A stretch of DNA of 40,080 nucleotides. Source: SAR202 cluster bacterium. GTDB taxonomy: Bacteria > Chloroflexota > Dehalococcoidia > Lucifugimonadales > UBA3495. Made by a program: the position numbers and the translations under genes. Location of the stretch: contig JABMNL010000047.1 in assembly GCA_013204585.1 (NCBI GenBank), forward strand, positions 1 to 40,080, given 5' to 3'. Below, piece after piece: positions 32,697-40,080 of this stretch. Under the pieces are notes generated by a model. It saw only the letters and a list, made by a program, of their open reading frames with translations. It did not search any database and was not told where the DNA came from. Each line of letters starts with the position of its first letter. The stretch's first letter is position 1.

Positions 32697-33059
32697 ATGC
32701 CCGTAACACAGAACGGCGTCCAACTAACGGTGGCCATCTCCGAGAAAGCCGCCAACAAAATCAAGTATTTTGCCGAGAAAGACGGCATTAACGATAACGT
32801 GGGAATTCGCGTAGCAGTCAAAGGCGGCGGTTGTTCCGGCCTGACCTACGACCTCAAGATTACCGGCGAGGCAAATTACGCCGATACCGACAAGGTTGTT
32901 GAGCAACACGGCGTGAAGGTAATTGTCGACAAGAAGAGTTACATCTACCTGGTCGGCACCCAGCTCGACTTTTCCGACGGTCTGAACGGAAAGGGGTTCA
33001 TCTTCGAGAATCCCAATGCCACCAAGGCCTGTGGCTGCGGCACTTCGTTCAGCGTCTAG
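32697..33059 (+). CDS. IscA/ErpA-type iron-sulfur cluster carrier
   Basis: A 120-residue A-type carrier. The three conserved cysteines are Cys46 in GGGCSGLTY and Cys112 and Cys114 in KACGCGTSF. It carries Fe-S clusters to apoenzymes. GGGGAG lies 7 nt before the ATG. Its own promoter lies upstream and a strong terminator follows, and a YgfZ/GcvT-like gene, also linked to Fe-S biogenesis, is next. Symbols iscA, erpA and sufA cannot be told apart by sequence alone. Confidence 0.93.
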   Translation: MPVTQNGVQLTVAISEKAANKIKYFAEKDGINDNVGIRVAVKGGGCSGLTYDLKITGEANYADTDKVVEQHGVKVIVDKKSYIYLVGTQLDFSDGLNGKGFIFENPNATKACGCGTSFSV

Positions 33060-33104
33060 ACCCATTATTAGCCCGAATTAGCACTGGCACGAACAGCACT
33101 ATCA

Positions 33105-33144
33105 CAAGCGCCGCCTTGCAACAGCAAAAGCGGCGCTTGTTTTG
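33105..33144 (+). terminator. Rho-independent terminator after iscA-like gene
   Basis: CAAGCGCCGC (33105-33114) pairs perfectly with GCGGCGCTTG (33130-33139), loop 15 nt, followed by TTTTG. Confidence 0.9.
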
Positions 33145-33186
33145 TTAAGCGGCCCAACCTTACAAGTCCCCCCATGGGAGCATCCG

Positions 33187-34251
33187 ATGGCCCTGCAACA
33201 ATCTCCCCTACAATCTGGAGCCGCCGTATTTGTCGAACGACACGGCTACCAACTACCTGCTGTGTACTCCGATTTCGCCACCGAGTTTGAAGCTGCCGTC
33301 CACACGGTGGGAATTCACGACGCTTCATACATGGGACGCCTGAAGGCCACCGGCGAAGATGGGTTGGACCTGCTTAATCGCATGTCCACCAACAAAGTTA
33401 TCGACCTGGCTGCTGGCGAAGGGGCCGTGACCGTCCTCACCACCGACCGCGGCCGCATCATCGACGTGTTGGGCGTGGTGAACCAAGGCGATTACGTAAT
33501 GTTGCTAACCAGCCCTGGCCGCCAACAGGCGGTTATAGAGTGGCTAGATAAATACACCATCATGGAAGACCTGACGATGGAAGACATCACAGCTGAGACC
33601 GCCATGCTGGCCTTAATCGGCCCAGATTCAGGCAAGTTGTTGGGGTTGCCTGCCACGACGCTCCCTCAAGACGCCCTCACGATTCAACCCGTCCAATTGG
33701 GCGAATACGAAGCCCTGGCGGTGGAGCAACCACTGGGAACGCTGTCCCGGTACTGGTTGATTGCCGCCCCAGAAGCGGCTGGCGGAATTTGGCAGCACCT
33801 TACGGACAAAGGGGCGACTCCCATTGGGGTAACGGCAGTGGATGCGGTGCGGGTCAGTTGCGGCATTCCCGAGTACGGTCCAGAGCTGGGGGAACCTTAC
33901 AACCCACTGGAGGCTGGCCTCATCGGTTCGGTGGACTTCACCAAGGGCTGCTATATCGGCCAAGAGGTGATAGCGCGGTTGGACAGCTACAAGAAGATCC
34001 AGAAGTATCTGGTGTCCCTCCGCTTCGACGCCGATGCGCCAGTATCTGCAGGAGACGGGTTGTTGCAAGATGGAAAGCTTGTTGGACAGGTCACATCAGT
34101 CGCGCCGATGGCTTTAGACGGCGCTCTAAAGGGACTGGGCTACGTTAAGACTGCTTTAGCTTCCCCTGGAACGAAGTTCGATGTAGAAGGCCAAGAAACG
34201 GTCTCAGCGGAGATTGTGGCTTTGGCCCAACCCTTTGGCCCGGCCAAATAG
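33187..34251 (+). CDS. YgfZ/IBA57-like folate-binding protein (GcvT superfamily)
   Basis: A 354-residue aminomethyltransferase-fold protein. The KGCYIGQEV signature with Cys255 identifies the YgfZ/IBA57 branch, which helps Fe-S cluster proteins rather than cleaving glycine. The GcvT N-terminal region is seen in GIHDASYMGRLKATGEDGLDLLNRM. The start is ATG at 33187 (GGGAG 6 nt upstream). Position right behind the IscA-like gene supports the Fe-S assignment. It converges on pyrE with only 12 nt between the stops. Confidence 0.9.
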   Translation: MALQQSPLQSGAAVFVERHGYQLPAVYSDFATEFEAAVHTVGIHDASYMGRLKATGEDGLDLLNRMSTNKVIDLAAGEGAVTVLTTDRGRIIDVLGVVNQGDYVMLLTSPGRQQAVIEWLDKYTIMEDLTMEDITAETAMLALIGPDSGKLLGLPATTLPQDALTIQPVQLGEYEALAVEQPLGTLSRYWLIAAPEAAGGIWQHLTDKGATPIGVTAVDAVRVSCGIPEYGPELGEPYNPLEAGLIGSVDFTKGCYIGQEVIARLDSYKKIQKYLVSLRFDADAPVSAGDGLLQDGKLVGQVTSVAPMALDGALKGLGYVKTALASPGTKFDVEGQETVSAEIVALAQPFGPAK

Positions 34252-34263
34252 TAATCGACTAGC

Positions 34264-34821
34264 CTAAGCCGACTCTATTTTGCCCTCTGGAGTCGCTACC
34301 ATCAGTGCGACGAAATCATAGCCCCGCTTCTTAATCTCTTCGGAGCCACCCTCTTTGCGGTCCAAGATTGAGATTACCTTTACCACTGTGCAACCGACCT
34401 CTTCCGCTGCTTTTATGGCGTGGAAAAGCGATCCGCCGGTAGTACAAACGTCATCCACAATCGCGACCTTGCTGCCAGGCGTCAGCGGCCCCTCGATGTT
34501 CTGCTTGGTGCCATGGTCCTTACTTTCCTTTCGAACGATGAAAGCTGGAATAGGGCCGCCGTCCTGGTGGCTTACCACCGCGACTGAAGCAACGATCGGG
34601 TCAGCGCCAAGGGTAGTGCCACCAATCGCTTGAGCTCCGGCTTGGTGCAATAGTGGCAGCAAAGCCTTGGCGATGAGGTGCGAACCCTCTGGGTCGAGAC
34701 TGAGCAGCCGACCGTCGAAGTAATAACTACTCTTTTTTCCCGATGCAAGGGTGAAGTCACCATATTTTATGGCCCCCCGCTCTAAAGCTAACGCCAAAAG
34801 CCGGTCCACTGTCTCGCTCAA
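34264..34821 (-). CDS. pyrE: Orotate phosphoribosyltransferase
   Basis: PyrE makes OMP from orotate and PRPP. It is 185 residues. The PRPP motif is AIVDDVCTTGGSL, and the N-terminal FTLASGKKSSYYFDGRL segment and the RKESKDHG flexible loop are typical. The start is TTG (34821) overlapping the nadD stop (TTGA), so translation is coupled. It is the third gene of an obgE - nadD - pyrE unit. Confidence 0.94.
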   Translation of the reverse strand: MSETVDRLLALALERGAIKYGDFTLASGKKSSYYFDGRLLSLDPEGSHLIAKALLPLLHQAGAQAIGGTTLGADPIVASVAVVSHQDGGPIPAFIVRKESKDHGTKQNIEGPLTPGSKVAIVDDVCTTGGSLFHAIKAAEEVGCTVVKVISILDRKEGGSEEIKKRGYDFVALMVATPEGKIESA

Positions 34822-35444
34822 CTCGCCGCCCTCCCTTCCCGTTCCTTAAGATATAGCCCCTGTTTGTGGATATACTCGGCCACCGCATCCGGGACCTGTC
34901 CAGTAAGTGATTCGCCAACCGAAGCCCGTCGTCGCAATTCGGTCGCGCTAACGTCCACTAACGGCGCTGTTACCTTCTGCACTCGGCCTTCCGCTTCTGG
35001 GACACGGCGATAGAACGCAGGCCAATCAAATACTTCTTCCCCAGGTCGATCCAACACCAAGAACTGACAAAGTTTCAGCACCCGCTCTGGGTCTTTCCAC
35101 TGATCAAGCTGGCCCAGTACGTCCATACCGAGTATGAAGTACAGGTCTGCCTCTGTGCCGAATTTAATCGAAAGTTCTTCTAGGGTGTCAACGGTGTAGG
35201 TGGGGCCAGGCCGATGGGCCTCAATGTCAGAGACATCGAATCGTGAATTGACACCAATGGCCAAGCGCACCATTTCAATTCGGTGGTCGATCGACGCAGA
35301 TGGCTCCGCTTGTTTGAGCCGAGGTTGACCAGCCGGTATGAAGAGCACCCGTTCCAGACCCGCCTGATCCATCGCTGCTTTGGCAATGCTCAAGTGACCC
35401 AGGTGGACCGGGTCGAATGTGCCACCCAGAATGCCGATATTCAT
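34818..35444 (-). CDS. nadD: Nicotinate-nucleotide adenylyltransferase
   Basis: NadD makes deamido-NAD from NaMN and ATP. It is 208 residues. It has the nucleotidyltransferase motif GGTFDPVHLGHL (residues 7-18) and a C-terminal DVSATELRRRASVGESL, the SxTxxR equivalent. It begins 28 nt downstream of obgE and overlaps pyrE by 4 nt. Confidence 0.94.
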   Translation of the reverse strand: MNIGILGGTFDPVHLGHLSIAKAAMDQAGLERVLFIPAGQPRLKQAEPSASIDHRIEMVRLAIGVNSRFDVSDIEAHRPGPTYTVDTLEELSIKFGTEADLYFILGMDVLGQLDQWKDPERVLKLCQFLVLDRPGEEVFDWPAFYRRVPEAEGRVQKVTAPLVDVSATELRRRASVGESLTGQVPDAVAEYIHKQGLYLKEREGRAAS

Positions 35445-35472
35445 GGTTTTCCGATTACTGGAAACCGGAGCC

Positions 35473-36753
35473 TTAGAACCACTCTATATCTACCTTGCCG
35501 AACCTAATGGTGTCGCCAGCTTCAATGCCGGCGTCAATCAGCCGGTCGGCCATTCCGGAGCGCCGCATCTCCCGCCACAATTGCAACAAAACCCGTTGGT
35601 CGCGGGTATCGGCAAATGCAGTCAGTCGTTCCATCGCTTCTGACACTACCACGTAGACCCCATTCTCCCGACGCACTTCTTCTCTACGCGTAGCCTGTTG
35701 CGGCCTTGAGTGCATGGGCTCAGCAACAGGGACATCGTCAACATTTTCCTTTGGCAGTTCGGCCAAGGCACCAACAATCTTCCCCATTAGGGTGTCTACA
35801 CCCTCTCCAGTGGCTGCAGACATGAAGTGCACTCCGTTACTACGATGGCCAATAGCTTCCAGCAAGCGGGCTTCCAGTTCATCCTTTTGTTCCCGAACCT
35901 CAGTAACGTCCAGTTTATTGACCACGACTAACTGGGGCTTCTCAGCCATTTCCGAGCTGAACTGTTCGACCTCTTTATTTATCATCCGGTAATCTTCCAC
36001 CGGGTCATCAGAAAGGCCGTCTAGGATATGTACATACAGCCGTGCTCTTTCCGCATGGCGCAAGAACTCGTGGCCGAGTCCCACTCCCTCGCTTGCGCCT
36101 TCCAATAATCCCGGCACTTCCATCATCACGAAGTCGCTCAGGCCCACCTGAACTACTCCAAGCACAGGCTCTACCGTGGTAAAAGGATAATCAGCAATCT
36201 TAGCTTTAGCGGCCGAACACATTGAGATGAGTGTTGATTTTCCTGCATTAGGTTTTGCCAGAAGACCAACATCTGCCAGCATTTTTAGCTCAAGGAAAAG
36301 AACTACCCGTTCTCCCTTTTCCCCTCTCTGCGCCAACACTGGTTCCTGATTTGTTGCCGATGCAAAGCGACTATTACCCCAGCCACCTTGCCCCCCGATT
36401 GCCACTAATCTCGGGGTCTCACTTCGAATGTCATCAATGAATCTTCTTTCCCCGTCCTCCGACACCCGATAAACCACTGTTCCTATTGGAACGTGAATAT
36501 ATTTGTTCTCCGCATTTCCGCCTCTTTTTTTCTTACCCTTGCCATGACCACCGTGGTCAACATAAACAGTGCTGTTAAATTTAATATGAAGAAGCGTATT
36601 GAACGATGGATCGCCAACCAAGAATGCATTACCACCGTTACCACCGTCCCCACCATTGGGTCCGCCTCTCGGTCGGTATTTTTCACGCAGGAAGCTACTG
36701 CAACCGTTTCCTCCGGAGCCAGCGTTAATATTTAATCTAACGGTATCAATCAT
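35473..36753 (-). CDS. obgE: Obg-family GTPase
   Basis: A ribosome-associated GTPase of 426 residues, typical Obg length. It has the glycine-rich Obg domain (GGNGCSSFLREKYRPRGGPNGGDGG), the G domain, and the OCT C-terminal domain (VYVVVSEAMERLTAFAD). In the G domain, G1 reads GLLAKPNAGKST (Ala166 in place of the first P-loop Gly), and G3 reads MEVPGLLEGA (Glu212 where Asp of DxPG is normal); NKLD and SAATGEG are intact. The G1 and G3 substitutions are unusual in this otherwise highly conserved family. No assembly artefact is evident, since the frame is intact. Confidence 0.95.
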   Translation of the reverse strand: MIDTVRLNINAGSGGNGCSSFLREKYRPRGGPNGGDGGNGGNAFLVGDPSFNTLLHIKFNSTVYVDHGGHGKGKKKRGGNAENKYIHVPIGTVVYRVSEDGERRFIDDIRSETPRLVAIGGQGGWGNSRFASATNQEPVLAQRGEKGERVVLFLELKMLADVGLLAKPNAGKSTLISMCSAAKAKIADYPFTTVEPVLGVVQVGLSDFVMMEVPGLLEGASEGVGLGHEFLRHAERARLYVHILDGLSDDPVEDYRMINKEVEQFSSEMAEKPQLVVVNKLDVTEVREQKDELEARLLEAIGHRSNGVHFMSAATGEGVDTLMGKIVGALAELPKENVDDVPVAEPMHSRPQQATRREEVRRENGVYVVVSEAMERLTAFADTRDQRVLLQLWREMRRSGMADRLIDAGIEAGDTIRFGKVDIEWF

Positions 36754-37066
36754 AAATTTTCAAAACAGTAACAAGAGTAATAAGGGTGTTGACGGTGTGG
36801 ATAGCTAGGCGTGTTCGTAGCTGGAGAGTTGTTGACTATGAATATTTTAACATGGAGAGACGATGAAGTTTAGTTGATAGACAGTTATGGGGTTGTTTAC
36901 TGAAAATAGCTGTTTGTGATTAGAATTTTAGGAGAATTTAGACTGGATGTGCTTGTCCAGACCAAGGCGAAGTATCAGGGCAGGTTGTCCACCGATAGTT
37001 GGGTATTACCCACTGGCTGGAGTGGTATCCTGGGTTCACTACGTAAAGCGGGTTTGATGGGTACAG
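36754..37066. other. 313-nt intergenic region, AT-richer, divergent genes
   Basis: The region between obgE (-) and the TolB-like gene (+) is distinctly AT-richer than its neighbours. Weak promoter-like pairs appear, for example TTTACT-19-TAGAAT on the plus strand (about 36895-36925) and TAAACT-17-TAAAAT on the minus strand. None is strong enough to call. I see no RNA gene or convincing ORF in it. Confidence 0.5.
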
Positions 37067-38410
37067 ATGGTCGACGCGAGTAGGACATTTCGGGGACTTG
37101 CCGCGCTGCTGGCAGCGGCAGTTGTGGGCTGCTCCAGCCCAGCAAATACTACTGTAGTCGATTCAAGCCAAGCATTAGATATTGCGATTGGAGAAGGGAT
37201 AGAGCAAGTGGACCGGATAGCTTATGTTAGTCCTAACGGCGACCTCTTCACAGTAGACCCAGACGGCGGAAATTTAGCGCAACTGACCGGCGGGCTCCAA
37301 CCTGGGCAAGGGTCCGAAGGCAGCGTCCAGGCCCAAGCGTTACGATTGAATGAATATTACACCTGGCCAACATGGTCTGCCGATGGGACAAAACTGGCGG
37401 CGTCACGGGTAGTGGTCGGAGAAGCCCGAACTGAGATTACCCTTCAGGTAATGGATGCGCGAACCGGTCGTAGCGAGACCGTCTATGAGAACGAACGGGC
37501 GGGGCTAATTGCAGACGGCGCACCCCATTACATCTATTGGGCGCCATCAGGCAATACGCTGTCGTTCTTGGCATCCACACCGGACGGACTCTCATTGCTG
37601 GTGTGGGATGGGACATCTGGCAGACCCGCCGAGGTGGTTGAACGGGGCGCGCCACTGTACTTTCACTGGGCAGCCGACGCTGGGGCAATGGCCCTGCACG
37701 TTGGAGCCGACATAACATATGCCAAGCCTCCCGTTGGTGGCGCTCCCCATCAGAACATACAGTCTTCGGGTGGGTTTCGCGTCCCAGCGACTTCACCGGA
37801 CGGCAAGAGCCTTGCTTATGTTGCGGAGGCCGCCGGAGGCATGGGGCTGTATATCTCCCCCACCGAGGATCTGAGAGAAGCCCAGAAGATTATGGATGTT
37901 GGCCCGATGTCTGCATTCTTGTGGTCGCCCGATGGCACAAAGTTGGCGGTGGGCGACCAGTCTAACCCGAGGTCTCCGATATTTGACCGGTTGATGCTGG
38001 TGCCGGTGGATGATGGGCCTGTTACTACCTTGTCCACTGAAGGGCTGTTAGCCTTTTATTGGGCACCTACCGGAGACAAAATAGCTTGGGTGGAGGTCAA
38101 TTCCGCGAACCAAGAGATGGAATGGGTAGTCGCACTCAGCGATGGTTCTGATGCGAAGAAACTTTTTGGCTTTCATCCATCAAATGAAGTATTCATCATG
38201 TTGAGCTTCTTCGACCAATACGCCTATTCCCACTCGCCATGGTCGCCCGACGGCAAGTTCCTGGTGGTGGCTGGAACAAAGGGCGAAGCGGCCCGGCGGA
38301 GTAATGGGCGAACCCCGACTGGGGACCGAATTTATATATTGGACGTCGAAGTTGCTGAGGCCCCCCGGGACTTGGGAGCGGGCGTGCTGGCATTTTGGTC
38401 GTGGAACTAA
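37067..38410 (+). CDS. TolB-like beta-propeller lipoprotein
   Basis: A 447-residue predicted lipoprotein. The N-terminus has a short basic region, then AALLAAAVVGCSS with lipobox Cys22. The mature part contains repeated PD40/WD40-like blades, for instance ADGTKLAAS, SPDGKSLAYVA, SPDGTKLAVG, APTGDKIAWVE and SPDGKFLVVAG. It should be exposed outside the membrane. It overlaps the next lipoprotein gene by 10 nt. Ligand unknown; TolB itself works with Pal, but no Tol-Pal genes are nearby. Confidence 0.85.
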   Translation: MVDASRTFRGLAALLAAAVVGCSSPANTTVVDSSQALDIAIGEGIEQVDRIAYVSPNGDLFTVDPDGGNLAQLTGGLQPGQGSEGSVQAQALRLNEYYTWPTWSADGTKLAASRVVVGEARTEITLQVMDARTGRSETVYENERAGLIADGAPHYIYWAPSGNTLSFLASTPDGLSLLVWDGTSGRPAEVVERGAPLYFHWAADAGAMALHVGADITYAKPPVGGAPHQNIQSSGGFRVPATSPDGKSLAYVAEAAGGMGLYISPTEDLREAQKIMDVGPMSAFLWSPDGTKLAVGDQSNPRSPIFDRLMLVPVDDGPVTTLSTEGLLAFYWAPTGDKIAWVEVNSANQEMEWVVALSDGSDAKKLFGFHPSNEVFIMLSFFDQYAYSHSPWSPDGKFLVVAGTKGEAARRSNGRTPTGDRIYILDVEVAEAPRDLGAGVLAFWSWN

Positions 38411-39117
38411 CATTCAAAGCCCTGGTGGTCTGTCTAATGCTGGTGGGCTTTTTGGTGGCCTGCGGCTCGGATAAAGCTACGCCGCCGGCAGACGGGCTGG
38501 AGGGGATTGACGCCGGTTGGGCGATGGCAGCAGCGGTCGACGAATTGCTTGCCCTAGAGTCGGCGTCCTTTACTTTGGAGCACCTCAAAGGCACCACCGT
38601 GTTGGTACCCGGAGTGCTGATGACCAAAGCGTTCGGAGAGGTCGAGATTCCAGACCGGTTCCGGGTTACTGTGGAGGCTGAGTCAGAGTTTCCCAAGTCT
38701 TATATTCAAATCAGCATTATCACCATCAAAGACACGGCCTACATGACTAGCATCATCAGCGGTGAGTGGATTGAAGTGTCAGCTGATTCCCTACCCTTTA
38801 ATCTTTCGGATCTGGGGCAAACCCTGGCTGACGTCGTGACTGCTGTGCAACAGCCCCGTGCGCTTCGGAAAGAACGAGTAAACGGAGTAGACACAGTCCA
38901 CGTGCAAGGTCAAATGGCATCCAACGATTTATCCGCGTTGGTTCTCGGCGCCGGGGATGGCTTTACCGTGGTGGTGGATTTTTGGTTGGACGAAACGGGC
39001 TTGCTGCGGCAAGTCCACATCAATGGCCGTGTAATCCCCACCGACGATGTGGACACGGTTCGTCAATTAATTTTGGATGACATCAATCAACCGGTGTCGA
39101 TTAACCCTCCCAAGTAA
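38401..39117 (+). CDS. LppX/LprAFG-like lipoprotein
   Basis: A 238-residue predicted lipoprotein. A hydrophobic segment FKALVVCLMLVGFLVACGSD gives a lipobox Cys near residue 21. The mature part (LALESASFTLEHLKG, DRFRVTVEAESEF, YIQISIITIKDTAYMTS, GEWIEVS) has the repeating beta pattern of the LppX/LprG lipid-carrier fold, with its lipid-binding cavity. The start is uncertain: GTG at 38401 was used, and TTG at 38395 is possible. Immediately downstream is a DHA2 transporter. In Mycobacterium the lprG-p55 operon pairs the same two families, and LprG carries lipids from the membrane. Confidence 0.78.
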   Translation: MELTFKALVVCLMLVGFLVACGSDKATPPADGLEGIDAGWAMAAAVDELLALESASFTLEHLKGTTVLVPGVLMTKAFGEVEIPDRFRVTVEAESEFPKSYIQISIITIKDTAYMTSIISGEWIEVSADSLPFNLSDLGQTLADVVTAVQQPRALRKERVNGVDTVHVQGQMASNDLSALVLGAGDGFTVVVDFWLDETGLLRQVHINGRVIPTDDVDTVRQLILDDINQPVSINPPK

Positions 39118-39145
39118 CGCCTAAATTCCCAAGTAACGCCTAAAT
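39108..39145. repeat. 19-bp perfect tandem duplication across the LppX-like gene stop
   Basis: TCCCAAGTAACGCCTAAAT occurs at 39108-39126 and 39127-39145. The first copy contains the lipoprotein stop (AAG TAA); the second is in the gap just before the transporter ATG at 39148. It probably arose by replication slippage and has lengthened the spacer between the two genes. Confidence 0.95.
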
Positions 39146-39147
39146 TA

Positions 39148-40080
39148 ATGTACGGGACAGACCAAACAGATTCGCAAAACCGGGCACTGGCCACCCCCTT
39201 TGTCTTGACCATAATCGGTTTGGGGGCCTTCATCACGGCACTCGATCAAACCGTGGTGGTAACAGCGCTGCCCAGCGTCATGCTGGATTTGAAAGTCCCC
39301 ATCGCCGAGTTAGACCGGGCCTCCTGGATCATCACCGCCTATCTGCTTGGCTACACGGTGGCGATGCCCCTGATTGGCCGCCTGGGCGACGTTTACGGCT
39401 ACGCCCGTGTTTATCAGGTGTCTCTGGTGGTGTTCTGCATCGGCACCAGCCTGGTTGCTGTTTCATCCAGCTTGGAGTGGATGGTGGGCGCCAGGGTCGT
39501 TCAGGCAGTGGGGGGCGGAGCAACGGTGCCCATCGGCATGGCGCTGGCGACCACGCTAGTCCCCAAAGGCCAACGGGGATTGGCTTTGGGCATAGTAGGG
39601 GCAGCAGCCGAGGCGGGCTCTATGTTGGGCCCAGTGTATGGCGGAGCGATTGTCGATGCCCTGAGTTGGCGTTGGATTTTCTGGTTGAATGTGCCTCAAG
39701 CCGCAATTATCTTTGTGGCCCTAATGTGGCTGCCCAACCGCCGAGCAGAAGGGGTCAAGGTGGACTATATGGGTGGCGTGGTCTTGGTGGGCGCGCTATT
39801 GGTGCTTTCCGTGGCATTGTCCCGAAGTGAATTGTTCACCTTCGATTCTCCCTATCCGTTCTTGATGCTGGCAGGTGGGGTGGGACTGTTGGTCTTGCTG
39901 GTCTTGGTGGAGGCTAAGACGTTCCAGCCGCTGCTTACGCCGGTGTTGTTTCGCTCCTGGGCGTTCCTGAGCGCCAACCTGACCCAGATTCTAGTTGGCG
40001 TGGCGTTAATCATCGCGATGGTCACCGTTCCCCTGATGGCTAATACCGTACTAGGAAAATCGCCGTTCACTGGGGCGTTA
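39148..40080 (+). CDS. DHA2-family MFS transporter, 3' end beyond window
   Basis: The first 311 residues of a 14-TM-type drug/lipid transporter. It has motif C-like GALGAFITALDQTVVVTALPSV region with LDQTVVVTALP typical of the EmrB/QacA group, and RLGDVYGYARVYQ as the loop after TM2. It runs off the window with at least six TM segments seen. It is preceded by the LppX/LprG-like lipoprotein, the pairing seen in mycobacterial lprG-p55, which suggests lipid or envelope-component export (inference). Confidence 0.9.
   Translation, partial: MYGTDQTDSQNRALATPFVLTIIGLGAFITALDQTVVVTALPSVMLDLKVPIAELDRASWIITAYLLGYTVAMPLIGRLGDVYGYARVYQVSLVVFCIGTSLVAVSSSLEWMVGARVVQAVGGGATVPIGMALATTLVPKGQRGLALGIVGAAAEAGSMLGPVYGGAIVDALSWRWIFWLNVPQAAIIFVALMWLPNRRAEGVKVDYMGGVVLVGALLVLSVALSRSELFTFDSPYPFLMLAGGVGLLVLLVLVEAKTFQPLLTPVLFRSWAFLSANLTQILVGVALIIAMVTVPLMANTVLGKSPFTGAL

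Noticed and set aside
34252..34263. A terminator between the convergent YgfZ-like gene and pyrE
   Set aside because: Only 12 nt separate the stops and no hairpin is visible there.

Overview
The window looks like a chromosomal segment of an uncultured bacterium, most plausibly Chloroflexota (Dehalococcoidia/SAR202-like). This is an inference from protein character: mixed catabolic enzymes (crotonase, SDRs, MaoC pair, DapA-like), a LppX/LprG-type lipoprotein beside a DHA2 transporter, and frequent TTG/GTG starts. No rRNA or marker phylogeny is available here. GC is moderately high except for one AT-richer gene pair at 10.07-11.94 kb. I see no rRNA, tRNA, IS element, prophage or CRISPR array.

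Minus-strand block 1-10 kb: a truncated class-V aminotransferase, an SDR with its own promoter, and a large tryptophan operon. The operon is transcribed from a TTGACA-18-TATACT promoter through a T-box riboswitch with a UGG (Trp) specifier. Its order is trpE - VOC protein - trpG - PEBP lipoprotein - trpD - DUF4258-like - DUF2283-like - trpC - trpF - trpB. Three kinds of non-trp gene are embedded in it, and no trpA follows trpB.

10-19.4 kb, accessory: a SAMHD1-like HD phosphohydrolase with a YwgA/Panacea-like partner, a SLC13 transporter with a cupin, and a crotonase lacking both usual Glu residues. These are followed on the plus strand by a quinone oxidoreductase, an MFS transporter and a DapA-like lyase, then a palindromic REP-like element and a second SDR.

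19.7-29.3 kb: a NYN-LOTUS predicted RNase (+). It converges on a minus-strand cluster purL - GT4 glycosyltransferase - GH63-like hydrolase - small membrane protein. Upstream lie recF, a 15-bp tandem repeat and an unrecognised 274-aa protein.

29.4-34.3 kb (+): two overlapping MaoC-like genes followed by a short gene that ordinary ORF calling truncates. It encodes an Rdx/SelW-like protein in which an in-frame TGA occupies the second position of the CxxC motif, followed by a SECIS-like hairpin, so it is a probable selenoprotein. Then come a pentapeptide-repeat protein, a BioD-like/DRTGG P-loop protein, an IscA/ErpA-type Fe-S carrier and a YgfZ/GcvT-like protein.

34.3-40.1 kb: obgE - nadD - pyrE (-), then a plus-strand envelope cluster of TolB-like beta-propeller lipoprotein, LppX/LprG-like lipoprotein and a DHA2 MFS transporter that runs off the window. 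The last two resemble the mycobacterial lprG-p55 arrangement.
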